This document shows, piece after piece, positions 29,489 to 40,971 of a stretch of 64,000 nucleotides of DNA. Position numbers and translations under genes: made by a program. Origin of the DNA: Massilia sp. Root351 (GTDB taxonomy: Bacteria; Pseudomonadota; Gammaproteobacteria; Burkholderiales; Burkholderiaceae_D); the NCBI RefSeq assembly GCF_001425045.1, contig NZ_LMDJ01000006.1, forward strand, positions 11,793 to 75,792. Reading direction: 5' to 3'. Under the pieces are notes generated by a model that saw nothing but the letters and a program-made list of their open reading frames with translations, had not been told where the DNA came from and ran no database searches. Numbering within the stretch: the first letter of the stretch is position 1; the number at the start of each line of letters is the position of its first letter.

Positions 29489-29935
29489 TCAGCCGCGATC
29501 AGGAAGAACCGCACGGAAGGTGACTTCCACCAATTGTGAAGGAAATGCGAGCCTTGATACACCGATGATATTGCTTGCGCACTGGGGCTGGTCGCAACCA
29601 TACATCGCCTTTCTGACTTTTGCGCCGGCAGTAAAGGCGGCATCAACATCGAGCACGTACAAAGTTTCTTCGACAACGTCGTCCAGGGTGGCGCCGTAGC
29701 GGGCCAGCAGCGCTATGCCATTGAGGTAAGTCTGGTGCAGTTGCGCTTCCATGTTGGAAAAATCGACAGGCTTGCCATGTGCATCGAGAGCGGCCGGCGC
29801 CACTAGCGCGCCCTCGCCATCATGGCTCAGTTGGCCCGAAATATAGATCGTGTCCTTGACCTTGACGGCTTGCACGTAGCCAAAGGCCTTTTCCCATGCC
29901 ACGCCTAAGTTCTCACATCTCTTTTCTACTGACAT
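29489..29935 (-). CDS. Rid-family (YjgF/UK114) protein lacking the usual catalytic arginine
   Basis: A protein of 148 residues from the ATG at 29935. Core motifs are IYISGQLSHD, NMEAQLHQTYLNGIALLARYG, VVEETLYVLD and a late VEVTFRAVLP. In canonical RidA the strand near the C-terminus carries an arginine (PARSCVEVARLP) needed to deaminate 2-aminoacrylate. The aligned segment here, CASNIIGVSRLA, has serine at that place. By family knowledge this points to one of the non-deaminase Rid groups, whose functions are unknown. It lies 109 bp downstream of the ThDP-enzyme gene on the same strand and may be co-transcribed. Confidence 0.82.
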   Translation of the reverse strand: MSVEKRCENLGVAWEKAFGYVQAVKVKDTIYISGQLSHDGEGALVAPAALDAHGKPVDFSNMEAQLHQTYLNGIALLARYGATLDDVVEETLYVLDVDAAFTAGAKVRKAMYGCDQPQCASNIIGVSRLAFPSQLVEVTFRAVLPDRG

Positions 29936-30044
29936 CTTGGTTCGCTCTCTGGAATGAATGAGGTGCGGCTGGGCTGCCTTGCACCGGGTACCGAAGAATA
30001 GCGTTCCATTTAAAGCGTCGCCTCCCTCAATAGTCAGAGAAGCG

Positions 30045-31832
30045 CTATGGCTTTGGCGGGAACCACGAATCCCAGGTCTCCTTGATCGTCGCCTTGATAA
30101 TGGCAATCGAATCCGGGTCGCCCTTGAGCAGCGCAGAAAAGTAGGCGCGGGCCTGCTTGAGCGACACGTCCGGCGGCAGCGGCGGCACGTTCGGGTCGGT
30201 CACCATCTCCAGCACGCAGGGCCGGTCGCAGCGCAGCGCTTCGTCCCAGGCTGGGCCCACGTCGTTCGGGTGCGAGACGCGGATGCCTTTTAGCCCGAGC
30301 AGCTCGCCGTACGCCGCGTACGGAAAATCCGGCAGGCCTTGCGACGGCGCGTAGCGCGGGTCGCCGCCAGTGCCGCGCTGCTCCCAGCTCACCAGGTTAA
30401 GGTCGCCGTTGTTCAGCACCATCACCACCAGGCGCGGGTCGGCCCATTGCCGCCACAGGCGCGCCACGGTGATCAGGCCATTGATGCCGTTCATCTGCAT
30501 GGCGCCGTCGCCGGCGAGCGCGATCACGGGCCGCTCGGGCCAGGCGAATTTGGCGGCGATGGCGTAGGGCACGGCCGGGCCCATGGTGGCGAGGCCGCCG
30601 GACAGGCTGGCCATCATGCCGCGCCGCAGCCGCACGTCGCGCGCGTACCAGTTGGCCGACGAGCCGGAGTCGATGGTGAGGATGGCGCTATCCGGCAGGC
30701 GCGACGACAGTTCCCAGAATACGCGCTGCGGGTTGAGCGGATCGGCCTCGTTCATGGCGCGCGCCTCCAGCACGCGCCACCAGCGCTGCACGTTTTCCTG
30801 GATCAGCTGCTGCCAGCTGCGGTCTGTCTTCCGGTGCAGCAGCGGGATCAGCGCCGCCAGGGTGGCCTTGGCGTCGCCCACCAGGTTCAGTTCCATCGGA
30901 TAGCGCAGGCTGGTGCGGCGGGCGTCGATGTCGATCTGCACGCCGCGCGCCTGGCCTTCTTTCGGCAGGTACTCGGCATAGGGGAAGGACGAGCCCACCA
31001 TCAGCAGCGTGTCGCAGCCGTTCATCATGTCGTGGCTGGGTTTGGTGCCGAGCAGGCCGATGGCGCCCGTCACATATGGCAGGTCGTCCGGCACGGCGGC
31101 TTTGCCCAGCAGGGCTTTGGCGATGCCCGCGCCCAGCAGGTCGGCCACGGCGATCAGCTCGTCGGTGGCGTGCAGCGCGCCGGCGCCGGCCAGGATGGCG
31201 ACTTTGCCGCCGGCGTTGAGGATGCCGGCAGCGTGCTGCAGGGCGTCGACGGACGGCTGCATGCTGGCGCTGAGCGCGCCGATGCCGGTGTGTAGCGAGC
31301 CGTGTTCGCGCGGCGGCTTGGGCACGGCGGGCAGGTCTTGCACGTCGTTGGGGAAGATAATGCAGGTGACGGTGCGCTGCTCCTTGGCGATGCGCATGGC
31401 GCGGTCGACCAGGTGGCGCACTTGCGCCGGGTCGTTCGCCACGTGCACGTATTCGTGCGCCACGTCCTTGAACAGGGAAAGCAGGTCCACTTCCTGCTGG
31501 TAGTCGCCGCCCATGGCCATGCGCGCCTGCTGTCCGATGATGGCAACCACGGGCTGGTGGTCCATCTTGGCGTCGTACAGGCCGTTGAGCAGGTGGATGG
31601 CGCCGGGGCCGGAGGTGGCCAGGCAGACACCGGTCTCGCCGGTGAACTTGGCGTGGGCGGTGGCCATGAAGGCGGCCATTTCCTCATGGCGGGGCTGGAT
31701 GAATTCGATCTGTTCCTGCCGCCCGAAGGCACCGACGATGCCGTTGATGCCGTCGCCGGGATAGCCGTACACGCGCCGCACGCCCCATTCGCCCAGGCGC
31801 TGCAAGAGGAAATCGCCCACTGTCGAAGACAT
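30045..31832 (-). CDS. Thiamine diphosphate-dependent enzyme, PoxB/pyruvate oxidase-like
   Basis: A protein of 595 residues with the three-domain layout of the acetolactate synthase/pyruvate oxidase superfamily. The N-terminal Pyr domain has VYGYPGDGINGIVGAF and the glutamate in RHEEMAAFMA. The central FAD/nucleotide domain has AILAGAGALHATDELI. The C-terminal PP domain has the thiamine-diphosphate motif from GDGAMQMNG to LNNGDLN. It lacks an obvious C-terminal membrane-anchoring peptide like that of E. coli PoxB. It probably decarboxylates pyruvate or another 2-oxo acid; the exact substrate and electron acceptor are unknown. It is followed by the Rid-family gene. Confidence 0.85.
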   Translation of the reverse strand: MSSTVGDFLLQRLGEWGVRRVYGYPGDGINGIVGAFGRQEQIEFIQPRHEEMAAFMATAHAKFTGETGVCLATSGPGAIHLLNGLYDAKMDHQPVVAIIGQQARMAMGGDYQQEVDLLSLFKDVAHEYVHVANDPAQVRHLVDRAMRIAKEQRTVTCIIFPNDVQDLPAVPKPPREHGSLHTGIGALSASMQPSVDALQHAAGILNAGGKVAILAGAGALHATDELIAVADLLGAGIAKALLGKAAVPDDLPYVTGAIGLLGTKPSHDMMNGCDTLLMVGSSFPYAEYLPKEGQARGVQIDIDARRTSLRYPMELNLVGDAKATLAALIPLLHRKTDRSWQQLIQENVQRWWRVLEARAMNEADPLNPQRVFWELSSRLPDSAILTIDSGSSANWYARDVRLRRGMMASLSGGLATMGPAVPYAIAAKFAWPERPVIALAGDGAMQMNGINGLITVARLWRQWADPRLVVMVLNNGDLNLVSWEQRGTGGDPRYAPSQGLPDFPYAAYGELLGLKGIRVSHPNDVGPAWDEALRCDRPCVLEMVTDPNVPPLPPDVSLKQARAYFSALLKGDPDSIAIIKATIKETWDSWFPPKP

Positions 31833-31897
31833 GGCTGGCCTTCCGCAAGGTTTGCAATGTGGCCATGGTAGTGAGCCGGGCGCTGCGGCGGCGCACG

Positions 31898-33124
31898 CTA
31901 CTCCTCGGAAACTTGGACGCGGATGGCGAGCAGGTAGAAGGCGAGCGACGCCAGCGCCACGGCCAGCAGCACCAGCAGCAGGATGGTGGGTACGCCGTAG
32001 TGCACCAGGCCGGCCACGGCCAGCGGGCCGGCGGCGCGCGAGATCAGCGCGGGGCCGGCCAGGGCGCCGGAGATGGCGCCGTAGTGGCGGCGGCCGAACA
32101 TGGTCTGCGGGATGGTGCCGCGCACGATAGTGAGGATGCCGTTGCTCATGCCGTACATCATGCAGAACAGGGCGGCGGCCCAGGCGTGGGAGCCGAACAG
32201 CAGCAGCGCCAGCAGGGCGGCTGGCAGGGCGCCGAAAGTGACCTTGCCGACCGTGCGGGGCAGGGCGTTGCGGCCTACGGTCATTTCACCGATGCGGCCG
32301 GCCACCTGCATGGGGCCGACCAGTGCGGCCAGCCAGACCGCCAGCGCGGCGGTGTGGCCGTACTGCTGCAACAGCGGGATCAGGTGCACGGATAGCGCGG
32401 AGAAGATGAAGCTGTTGGCGGAGAAGGCGAAGGCGAGCTTCCAGAAGGCCGGGTGCCGGATGGCTTCCGGCAGCGTGTGCTCGCGCGGCGTCGCTTCCAC
32501 GGTGGGCGGCGCGGCGGCCGCTGCCGCTGCCGGTTCCGGTGCGGCGGTGGGGTGCGGCGGCAGGTGCTTGCTGCCTGGGAGCAGCAGGTGCAGCGGGAAG
32601 CTCAGGAGCAGCTGCGCGGCGGCGTATACCAGGCAGGTGTCGCGCCAGCCGGCGCGGGCGTCGAGATACTGGGTCAGGGGCCAGGAGACGGTGCTGGCGA
32701 AGCCGCCAAACAGCGTAAGCGTGGAGATGGCTTTGCGGCTGTCCATGCCGAACTGGCGGTTGATGGCGGCGAAGGCCGCTTCATACATGGTCATGGCCAT
32801 GGCCAGGCCGAGGATGGTCCAGGCCAGGTAGTAGGCGGGCAGGCTGTGCATACGGCTCAAGATGGCGAAGCCCAGCGCGCCCAGCACGGAGCCGGCACCC
32901 ATCACGCTGCGCCCGCCGTGCCGGTCCAACAGCGCGCCGATGGGCGCGGCGGCCAGGCCGGACACCAGCAGGCTCCATGAGAACGCGCCCACCACCGATG
33001 CGCTGCTCCAGCCCGTCTCGCGCCGGATCTCGGGCGCCAGGATGGCGATGGCGTAGTACAGCGCGCCCCATGACATGATCTGCGTGCAGGCGAGGATGGC
33101 GAGGGTCTTCCAGCGTAGGTGCAT
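31898..33124 (-). CDS. MFS transporter
   Basis: A protein of 408 residues with about twelve hydrophobic segments and a central loop rich in Pro/Ala between the two halves (near residues 185-215). The MFS loop motif appears as GALLDRHGGRSVMGAG near 63. It belongs to the MFS_1/oxalate-formate antiporter-like group. The substrate cannot be told. It stands alone between the ThDP-enzyme gene and the divergent HD-GYP gene. Confidence 0.85.
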   Translation of the reverse strand: MHLRWKTLAILACTQIMSWGALYYAIAILAPEIRRETGWSSASVVGAFSWSLLVSGLAAAPIGALLDRHGGRSVMGAGSVLGALGFAILSRMHSLPAYYLAWTILGLAMAMTMYEAAFAAINRQFGMDSRKAISTLTLFGGFASTVSWPLTQYLDARAGWRDTCLVYAAAQLLLSFPLHLLLPGSKHLPPHPTAAPEPAAAAAAAPPTVEATPREHTLPEAIRHPAFWKLAFAFSANSFIFSALSVHLIPLLQQYGHTAALAVWLAALVGPMQVAGRIGEMTVGRNALPRTVGKVTFGALPAALLALLLFGSHAWAAALFCMMYGMSNGILTIVRGTIPQTMFGRRHYGAISGALAGPALISRAAGPLAVAGLVHYGVPTILLLVLLAVALASLAFYLLAIRVQVSEE

Positions 33125-33265
33125 AAACGGTTCGGCAAATGGTGTAGCCGACAGTGTAGCGTCGGCCTTGCCAGCTTGTCAGCATTGCTGGACTGACCTT
33201 TCAGCCTGGCCTGGTTCGCGCTAGGATAGGCTGGCTGGTTCGCTGGCTTCCGTTAAGGGTTTCGT

Positions 33266-34579
33266 ATGCTGAAAAAAATTCCGGTTGCACAACTGAAAAT
33301 TGGTATGTACATCGACCGCATCTGCGGCTCGTGGATGGCATGGCCGTTCTGGCAAAAGACGATTTTACTGGAGCGCACCGAGGATCTGGAGAAGATCCAG
33401 GCGAGCAGCTTGCGCGAGGTCTGGATCGATACCGCCAAGAGCCGTCCCGCTGCACTGGCCGGGATGGGCGGCGCCGGCGGCGAGGGCGGCGCGGAGGAGG
33501 ACGCGGAGGGGGACCCGGGGGCGCCGGAAACGCAGCCGGAACCGGAGCCCAAGCAGGCGCAAGCGGCGGGCCGCGCAGGGCTGTCCACGGCGCCGCGCCG
33601 GGCGCTGGCGTCCATCGCGCCGGTCGGCATGGGCGACGAGGTCCAGCATGCCGTCAAGCTGCTCAGCAAATCGCGCGACGCGGTGCACTCCATGTTCAAC
33701 GAGGCGCGCATGGGCAAGGCGGTCTCGGTATCGGACGCCGTGCCGCTGGTGGAAGAGATCGCGGGATCGGTGATGCGCAACGCGGGTGCACTGATCGGCC
33801 TGGCACGCCTGAAGACCGTCGATGACTACACGTACATGCATTCGGTGGCCGTGTGCGCGCTGATGATCGCGCTGGGCAAGCAACTGCAGCTAAGCGATGA
33901 GGAAATCCGCCAGGCTGGGTTGGCTGGCCTGCTGCACGACATCGGCAAGATGGCAGTGCCGGCTGGCATCCTGAAAAAGCCCGGCAAGCTGACGGACGAG
34001 GAATTCGGCGCCATCAAGGCCCACCCGGCCGAGGGCCACAGGATGCTGGCGGCTACTCCGGGCATGGCAGCCATGGCGCTCGATGTTTGCCTGCACCACC
34101 ATGAAAAGGTCGATGGCAGCGGCTATCCCGATGGCCTGAAGGGCGACGAAATTTCACTGTACGCGCGCATGGGCGCGGTGTGCGATGTGTACGACGCCAT
34201 TACCTCGAACCGCCCTTACAAGCCCGGCTGGTGCCCGGTCGAGTCGCTGCGGCGCATGGCTGAATGGAGCAAGGGGCATTTCGACCCGGTGGTGTTTTCA
34301 GCGTTCGTCAAATGCGTCGGCATTTACCCGGTGGGCACGCTGGTGCGGCTCAAGTCCGAGCGCCTGGGCGTGGTAGTGGAGCTGACGGCGGGTCAGTCGC
34401 TGATCCAGCCCAAGGTGCGGGTGTTCTATTCAGCCAAGGGGCACGCCTACCTGCGCCCGGAGCTGGTGGACCTCGCTTCGAAGTCGGCAAACGACAGTAT
34501 CGTCAGCCGCGAGGACGCCGCGGCCTGGGGCTTGCAGGATATCGACCGCTATTGGTCCGGCCATACGCAGTTCGCTTAA
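33266..34579 (+). CDS. HD-GYP domain cyclic-di-GMP phosphodiesterase
   Basis: A protein of 437 residues. The N-terminal DUF3391-type region starts MLKKIPVAQLKIGMYIDRIC. A low-complexity acidic/Pro/Gly linker follows (about 60-105), then the HD-GYP domain. Key residues are LLHDIGKMAVPAGILKKPGK with the HD pair at 224-225, KAHPAEGHRML, and HHHEKVDGSGYPDGLKGDEI with GYP at 286-288. It should hydrolyse cyclic di-GMP and reduce biofilm-type behaviour. The coding end overlaps that of the convergent NarL-type regulator by four bases. Confidence 0.92.
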   Translation: MLKKIPVAQLKIGMYIDRICGSWMAWPFWQKTILLERTEDLEKIQASSLREVWIDTAKSRPAALAGMGGAGGEGGAEEDAEGDPGAPETQPEPEPKQAQAAGRAGLSTAPRRALASIAPVGMGDEVQHAVKLLSKSRDAVHSMFNEARMGKAVSVSDAVPLVEEIAGSVMRNAGALIGLARLKTVDDYTYMHSVAVCALMIALGKQLQLSDEEIRQAGLAGLLHDIGKMAVPAGILKKPGKLTDEEFGAIKAHPAEGHRMLAATPGMAAMALDVCLHHHEKVDGSGYPDGLKGDEISLYARMGAVCDVYDAITSNRPYKPGWCPVESLRRMAEWSKGHFDPVVFSAFVKCVGIYPVGTLVRLKSERLGVVVELTAGQSLIQPKVRVFYSAKGHAYLRPELVDLASKSANDSIVSREDAAAWGLQDIDRYWSGHTQFA

Positions 34580-35205
34580 ATCTCGATGATACCGCGCCGG
34601 ATGGCGATGGTGACGGCGTGCGTGCGGTCGTTGGCGCCCAGCTTGGCCAGCAGGCCGCTCATGTGCGCCTTCACGGTTTCTTCGGCGATGCCCAGTTCCG
34701 CCGCCACGCGCCGGTTGGAGTTGCCCAGCGCGACCAGCCGCAGCACGTCGATTTCGCGTGCGGTGAGTGCGTCGGCGGCGAAATAGGCGGCCATTTCGGC
34801 GGCGATCTCGGGCGGAATGTGCTGCTGCCCGTCATGCACCTTGCGTATCGTGGCCAGCAGGTCGTTGCGCAGCATGCTTTTCAGCAGATAGCCGGCCGCC
34901 CCGGCTTTCAGCGCGCGCAGCACCTGCACGTCGCCCTTGTAGGTGGTGAGCACGATGATGCGCGCCAGCGGGTCTTGCGCGCGGATGGCGGCGATGGCGT
35001 CGATGCCGTTCATGACCGGCATCTGCAGGTCCATCAGGGTCACGTCCGGCCGGTGCTGCAGGTATTGCGCCACCGCCTGGGCGCCGTCGCCGGCCTCGGC
35101 CACCAACTGCACGTCCGGGCAGTGTTCAAGCACGGCGGACAGCCCCTCGCGCAGCAGGGGGTGGTCGTCGGCAACGAGAACGCGGATGGGAGGCGGATGA
35201 TTCAC
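34576..35205 (-). CDS. NarL/FixJ-family response regulator
   Basis: A protein of 209 residues if it starts at the GTG at 35205; no in-frame ATG lies near the domain start. The receiver domain has RVLVADDHPLLREGL, the phospho-acceptor aspartate in LMDLQMP (about residue 59), VLTTYKGD and LKAGAAGYLLK. The C-terminal LuxR-type helix-turn-helix has LTAREIDVLRLVALGNSNRR and EETVKAHMSGLLAKLGANDR. No sensor kinase is adjacent; the orphan histidine kinase at 2.7 kb is one conceivable partner. It is divergent from the winged-helix ATPase gene with a 112-bp gap. Confidence 0.9.
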   Translation of the reverse strand: MNHPPPIRVLVADDHPLLREGLSAVLEHCPDVQLVAEAGDGAQAVAQYLQHRPDVTLMDLQMPVMNGIDAIAAIRAQDPLARIIVLTTYKGDVQVLRALKAGAAGYLLKSMLRNDLLATIRKVHDGQQHIPPEIAAEMAAYFAADALTAREIDVLRLVALGNSNRRVAAELGIAEETVKAHMSGLLAKLGANDRTHAVTIAIRRGIIEI

Positions 35206-35317
35206 GGTCAACAACTTTGTTAAAGGCAAACATTTTACACGAGACAAGCGACTTTTACGGTCTGTATACCCCAATCGGGGGTAGGGCATTGTGCAGTGCC
35301 GCGTTACGCTGCGCCAT

Positions 35318-36853
35318 ATGGATACATTGCTGGAACAGGACACAGATGCGATCGCATTCGGCCGCTACACCTTGCTGCCGGGACGGGGCGAGCTGCACGC
35401 CGGATGCGGAGAGGACGACGGGGCCGCTGGCCGTGTCGTGGCCCTCGGGCCGCGCGCCACGGCGGTGCTGATGGCGTTGATCGCGTCGCGCGGCACCGTG
35501 GTGAGCCAGAACGAGCTGCTGGCGCTGGCCTGGCCGGGGCAGGACATCCACGCCAGCAATTTACGGGTGCAGATTGCTGCGCTGCGCAAGGCGCTGGGCG
35601 AGGACCGTAACCTGATCGGCACGGTGGCGGGGCGGGGCTATGTGTTTTCGGGGCGGCTCAGCGCCGTGCCGGCCGCCGCCGCCGCGTCCGCGCGCGGCGC
35701 GGCGCGGCCCTGCACGCGCCAATTGCCGCTGCCGATGGCGGAAATGATCGGGCGTGAAGCCCAGTTGCAGGATGCGCTGGCACGGCTGCAGGGCTGCCGC
35801 CTGCTCACGCTGGCGGGCACCGGCGGCATCGGCAAGACGTTGCTGGCGCTGGCCATGGCGCACCGCACCGCCGCGGCATCCACCGGCAGCGTGGCCTGGG
35901 CCGAGCTGGCCGACGTATGCGACGCGCCCGGCGCCGGCGCCGCCGTGGCCTGCGCACTGGGCATGGGCGCACGGATTCCGGCCGAGGCGGGCGACGCCGC
36001 AGCCGGTACCGCAACCCGTGCTGCATCCAGTGCCGCATCCGGTGCCGCGCCAGGCGCGGCCGCTGCCCGCGCCGAAGCCGGCTTCGCCCATACCTTGGCC
36101 ACGCTGGCTGCCCACATCGGCGATCAGCCTATGCTGCTGGTGCTGGACAATTGCGAGCACCTGGCCGATGCGGCTGCGCGGCTGGTGGAGGAACTGCTGC
36201 AGCGTTGTCCGCAACTGCGGCTGCTGGTCACTAGCCGCCAGCCCTTGCTGGCCGCCGGCGAAACCGTGTGGCGCGTGTCGCCGCTGGCGGTGCCGGACGT
36301 GGACGTGGTCGATAGCGCGCACCTGCTGCAATACAGTGCGCTGCAATTGTTCGTGGCCCGGGTGCGGGCGGCGGACAGCGGCTTTCATCCCACGCCGCGC
36401 ATGGCAGTGCAGATCGCGGCGATATGCCGCAGGCTGGAAGGCTTGCCGCTGGCGATAGAGCTGGCGGCGGCTTGCGTGCCGGCACTGGGCGTGGAGCAGA
36501 CCGCGTCCGGCCTGGATGACATGCTGCGGCTGCTGCGCCGTGGCCGCCGCAATGCGCCGCTGAGGCACCAGTCGATGCGCGCGGCGCTGGACTGGAGCTA
36601 CGCGCTGCTGGCCGAGCCGATGCGCTGCGCCCTGCGGCACCTGTCCGCGCTGCCGGATGGCTTTACGATGGAGGCGGCGGTCACAGCGCTCGCGCCGCAG
36701 GGTTTTTCCCTGTACGAGGCGATCGATGCGCTGGCCGGGCTGGTGAGCCATTCGCTGGCGCTGGTGGACCATGGCGGGCCGCGCGCCCGCTACCGGCTTT
36801 CGGCCACCACACGGGCGTATGCGCTGGAGCTGAGGAGTGGGGTGGCGGGGTGA
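35318..36853 (+). CDS. Winged-helix regulator with STAND-type ATPase domain, without sensor repeats
   Basis: A protein of 511 residues from the ATG at 35318. Residues about 5-105 are an OmpR/CadC-type DNA-binding winged helix (ALGPRATAVLMALIASRGTV, ELLALAWPGQDIHASNLRVQ, GRGYVFSG). Residues about 145-400 form a P-loop ATPase: Walker A GTGGIGKT at about 167-174, then LLVLDNCEHLADAAARLV and LLVTSRQPLLAAGETVW. A helical part ends at about residue 511 with ATTRAYALELRSG. Relatives of this layout often continue for several hundred residues of TPR-like repeats, which are absent here. An Ala/Gly-rich insertion lies near 235-260. The signal and targets are unknown. Confidence 0.85.
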   Translation: MDTLLEQDTDAIAFGRYTLLPGRGELHAGCGEDDGAAGRVVALGPRATAVLMALIASRGTVVSQNELLALAWPGQDIHASNLRVQIAALRKALGEDRNLIGTVAGRGYVFSGRLSAVPAAAAASARGAARPCTRQLPLPMAEMIGREAQLQDALARLQGCRLLTLAGTGGIGKTLLALAMAHRTAAASTGSVAWAELADVCDAPGAGAAVACALGMGARIPAEAGDAAAGTATRAASSAASGAAPGAAAARAEAGFAHTLATLAAHIGDQPMLLVLDNCEHLADAAARLVEELLQRCPQLRLLVTSRQPLLAAGETVWRVSPLAVPDVDVVDSAHLLQYSALQLFVARVRAADSGFHPTPRMAVQIAAICRRLEGLPLAIELAAACVPALGVEQTASGLDDMLRLLRRGRRNAPLRHQSMRAALDWSYALLAEPMRCALRHLSALPDGFTMEAAVTALAPQGFSLYEAIDALAGLVSHSLALVDHGGPRARYRLSATTRAYALELRSGVAG

Positions 36854-36998
36854 GGCTGGCCTGACCGGTTACGGCGCGTGGTGGCGCCTGACCCGCGCTA
36901 CCGGCGAGCAAGCAGGCGCCACGGCTCAGCAATGGCGACGCGGCAATTCCCCGGGACGATTGAACGTGCGCGTAAGCCGGCATGAGCCGCCAGCGGCC

Positions 36999-37756
36999 CT
37001 AGTACTTGTTCCAGTTGTTGCGGCGGTGCTCCGACGCTTCCTTCAGCAAATGGCTGGCGCGCAGCGCGTCGTCGTTCTGCACCGCCAGCGCCAGGTCTTG
37101 CAGCGCGGGCGGGTACTCGTGTTCGGCCGCGTCTTCCAGCAATTCGAGTCCCCTGGCTTCGTCGCGTTCCACGCCCACGCCGTAGCGGTAGGCGTTCGAC
37201 AGCAGGAACATGGCGTGCGCGTTGCCCAGCTCGCTGGCCAGGGCCAGCCACCTGGCCGACACCGCCGCGTCCTTACGCACGCCGTCGCCGTTGGCGGCCA
37301 TCTGGCCCAGGGTCAGCGCGGCCTTGGCGTGGCGCGCCTCGGCGGCCTGCCGGTACCACGGCCAGGCCTGTTCCGGCGCGCCCGGCTGGGCGGCCAGCCC
37401 GGCCTGGGCCGGCAGGCCGCCGCGCAGCAGCTCGCCTAACTGGTAAGCCGCTTCCGCGTCGCCGGCGCGCGCCGCGTGCTCCAGCAACTGGCGCGCCGCG
37501 CCCTGGCGCTCCGGCTGCTTGCGGTACAACGTGCCCAGCTCCCGCTCGGCCACCGGCAAGCCTTGCCGGGCCCAGCGTTGCAGCTGCTGGCGCGCCTGCG
37601 GATCGCCGGTCTGCGCCGCCGCCATGGCGGCCGCTTCGATCTGCGCGGCCGACGGCGCCTCCGCTGACGCGGGCGCCTGCGTGCTCCACACCAGCACCGC
37701 GCCCGCCAGGATCACCGATGCACCGGCCAGCAGATGTGCGCTTTTCATGGCCGGCA

Positions 37757-37757
<1 letters not shown>
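36999..37757 (-). CDS. Sel1-repeat periplasmic protein
   Basis: A protein of 252 residues. The start at 37757 overlaps the stop of the upstream nucleotidase gene (TGATG). An ATG three codons later is also possible. A signal peptide or anchor (MKSAHLLAGASVILAGAVLVW) is followed by Sel1-like helical repeats, for example ARAGDAEAAYQLGELLRGG, AAEARHAKAALTLGQMAANG and ASELGNAHAMFLLSNAYRYG. Such repeats mediate protein contacts. Coupling to the nucleotidase suggests joint expression. No enzymatic role is visible. Confidence 0.83.
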
Positions 37758-39889
<2,132 letters not shown>

Positions 39890-39958
39890 TGCAATGCTTC
39901 CGTCGGTTGATAACGGCAAGACTTTACATTGCTCTAATGACAAGCGCGTGACAGTTTC

Positions 39959-40750
39959 CTATCGTGCGCAGGGCGCCAGCGTAATCTGGTGGCGGGCGGT
40001 GCTGGCGCGCCACAGGGCGTCGCAGGGCAGGGAGGCCAGCGCGGCGTTCAGGCGCAGCAGCAGCGCCTTTTGATGCGGGCCCACGAACAGGCGCCGCGCG
40101 AACGGCGGCGCGCCCGGTTCGGGGATGGCGGCCAGCTTGCCGGCAAACTCCGCCTCGCCCTCGATGGCGCCATACAGCAGGCGGTTCATCTGCGTGAAGT
40201 CCACCCGGCCGAGCGCCACCTTGCGCAGGTTCAGGCGCTCGGCGCCCGTGTCCTGGCGCTGCAGGCCGCCGTCCTCCACCAGCCGCTCCAGGTTCAGGTA
40301 GCGGTAGCCGATGATGGCGCCGAAGCGCAGCCCGCGCAGATCCTCCACCGATTCCAGCTGTGGTGTGGAACTGGCGGCAAATATCAGCACGTTATGGTCG
40401 TAGAAAACCGGCTCGCTCCACAGGAAGCGCGGATTGCGGTCCTCGTTTACGAAGCCGGGCGACAGCAGCAGGCCCACGCCGTCGAAGGAGGCCGGATTGC
40501 GCATGCTGGCCAGCATCAGGCGCTGGCGCGGCACGTGGCGCAGCCGCAGCCGGTAGGCGCCTGCCAGATGGACATTCAGCCGCGCCACCAGGTCGGCCGC
40601 GATACCGCTGCCGTCCGGGTTCAGGAAGGGCGGCGATAGATAAGTGTTGTACGCATCCAACTGCTGCTCGGCGCACCGCGCCGGGACGGCGCCCGCCAGC
40701 GTGGCGAGCAGCACAGCCAGTACGGCCAGCAGCGTGGGCATTTTCCGCAC
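39959..40750 (-). CDS. Periplasmic solute-binding protein, family 3 type
   Basis: A protein of 263 residues with a signal peptide (MPTLLAVLAVLLATLAGAVPARCA). The remainder resembles bacterial extracellular solute-binding proteins of family 3, with LNPDGSGIAADLVARLN, FLWSEPVFYDHNVLIFA and LRGLRFGAIIGYRYL. No permease or ATPase gene is adjacent, so it may serve as a stand-alone sensor or amino-acid-like ligand binder. The ligand is unknown. Confidence 0.78.
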   Translation of the reverse strand: MRKMPTLLAVLAVLLATLAGAVPARCAEQQLDAYNTYLSPPFLNPDGSGIAADLVARLNVHLAGAYRLRLRHVPRQRLMLASMRNPASFDGVGLLLSPGFVNEDRNPRFLWSEPVFYDHNVLIFAASSTPQLESVEDLRGLRFGAIIGYRYLNLERLVEDGGLQRQDTGAERLNLRKVALGRVDFTQMNRLLYGAIEGEAEFAGKLAAIPEPGAPPFARRLFVGPHQKALLLRLNAALASLPCDALWRASTARHQITLAPCAR

Positions 40751-40830
40751 GGGCGTCCTTTATCCATAGGCTAGTTTGGTGCAGTATAGTGCGGCGCCAT
40801 GGTAATGTCTCGGCGCGCACGCGCTGGCAA

Positions 40831-40859
40831 CGATACCGAAAACGATATCGGAAACGGTT
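40831..40859. promoter_or_regulatory. Candidate operator of pentose locus A (tandem CGATAYC elements)
   Basis: The stretch holds CGATACCGAAAACG followed by CGATATCGGAAACG. It is a 12-bp tandem repeat with 10 of 12 bases matching, and includes the palindrome CGATATCG at 40843-40850. It lies about 115-140 bp before the TonB receptor start. The same CGATAYC element occurs three times upstream of the dehydratase gene at 56 kb, which suggests a common regulator, for instance of the LacI type. Confidence 0.55.
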
Positions 40860-40971
40860 AAAATTTGATTGGATTGAATTCGCACTGCCGTCATAAGATG
40901 GCTTCGAACTGGCAGGGCTGGCAAGTTGGCAGGTTGCCTTGCATACATAATTAAAACAGACGGAGACCTTT

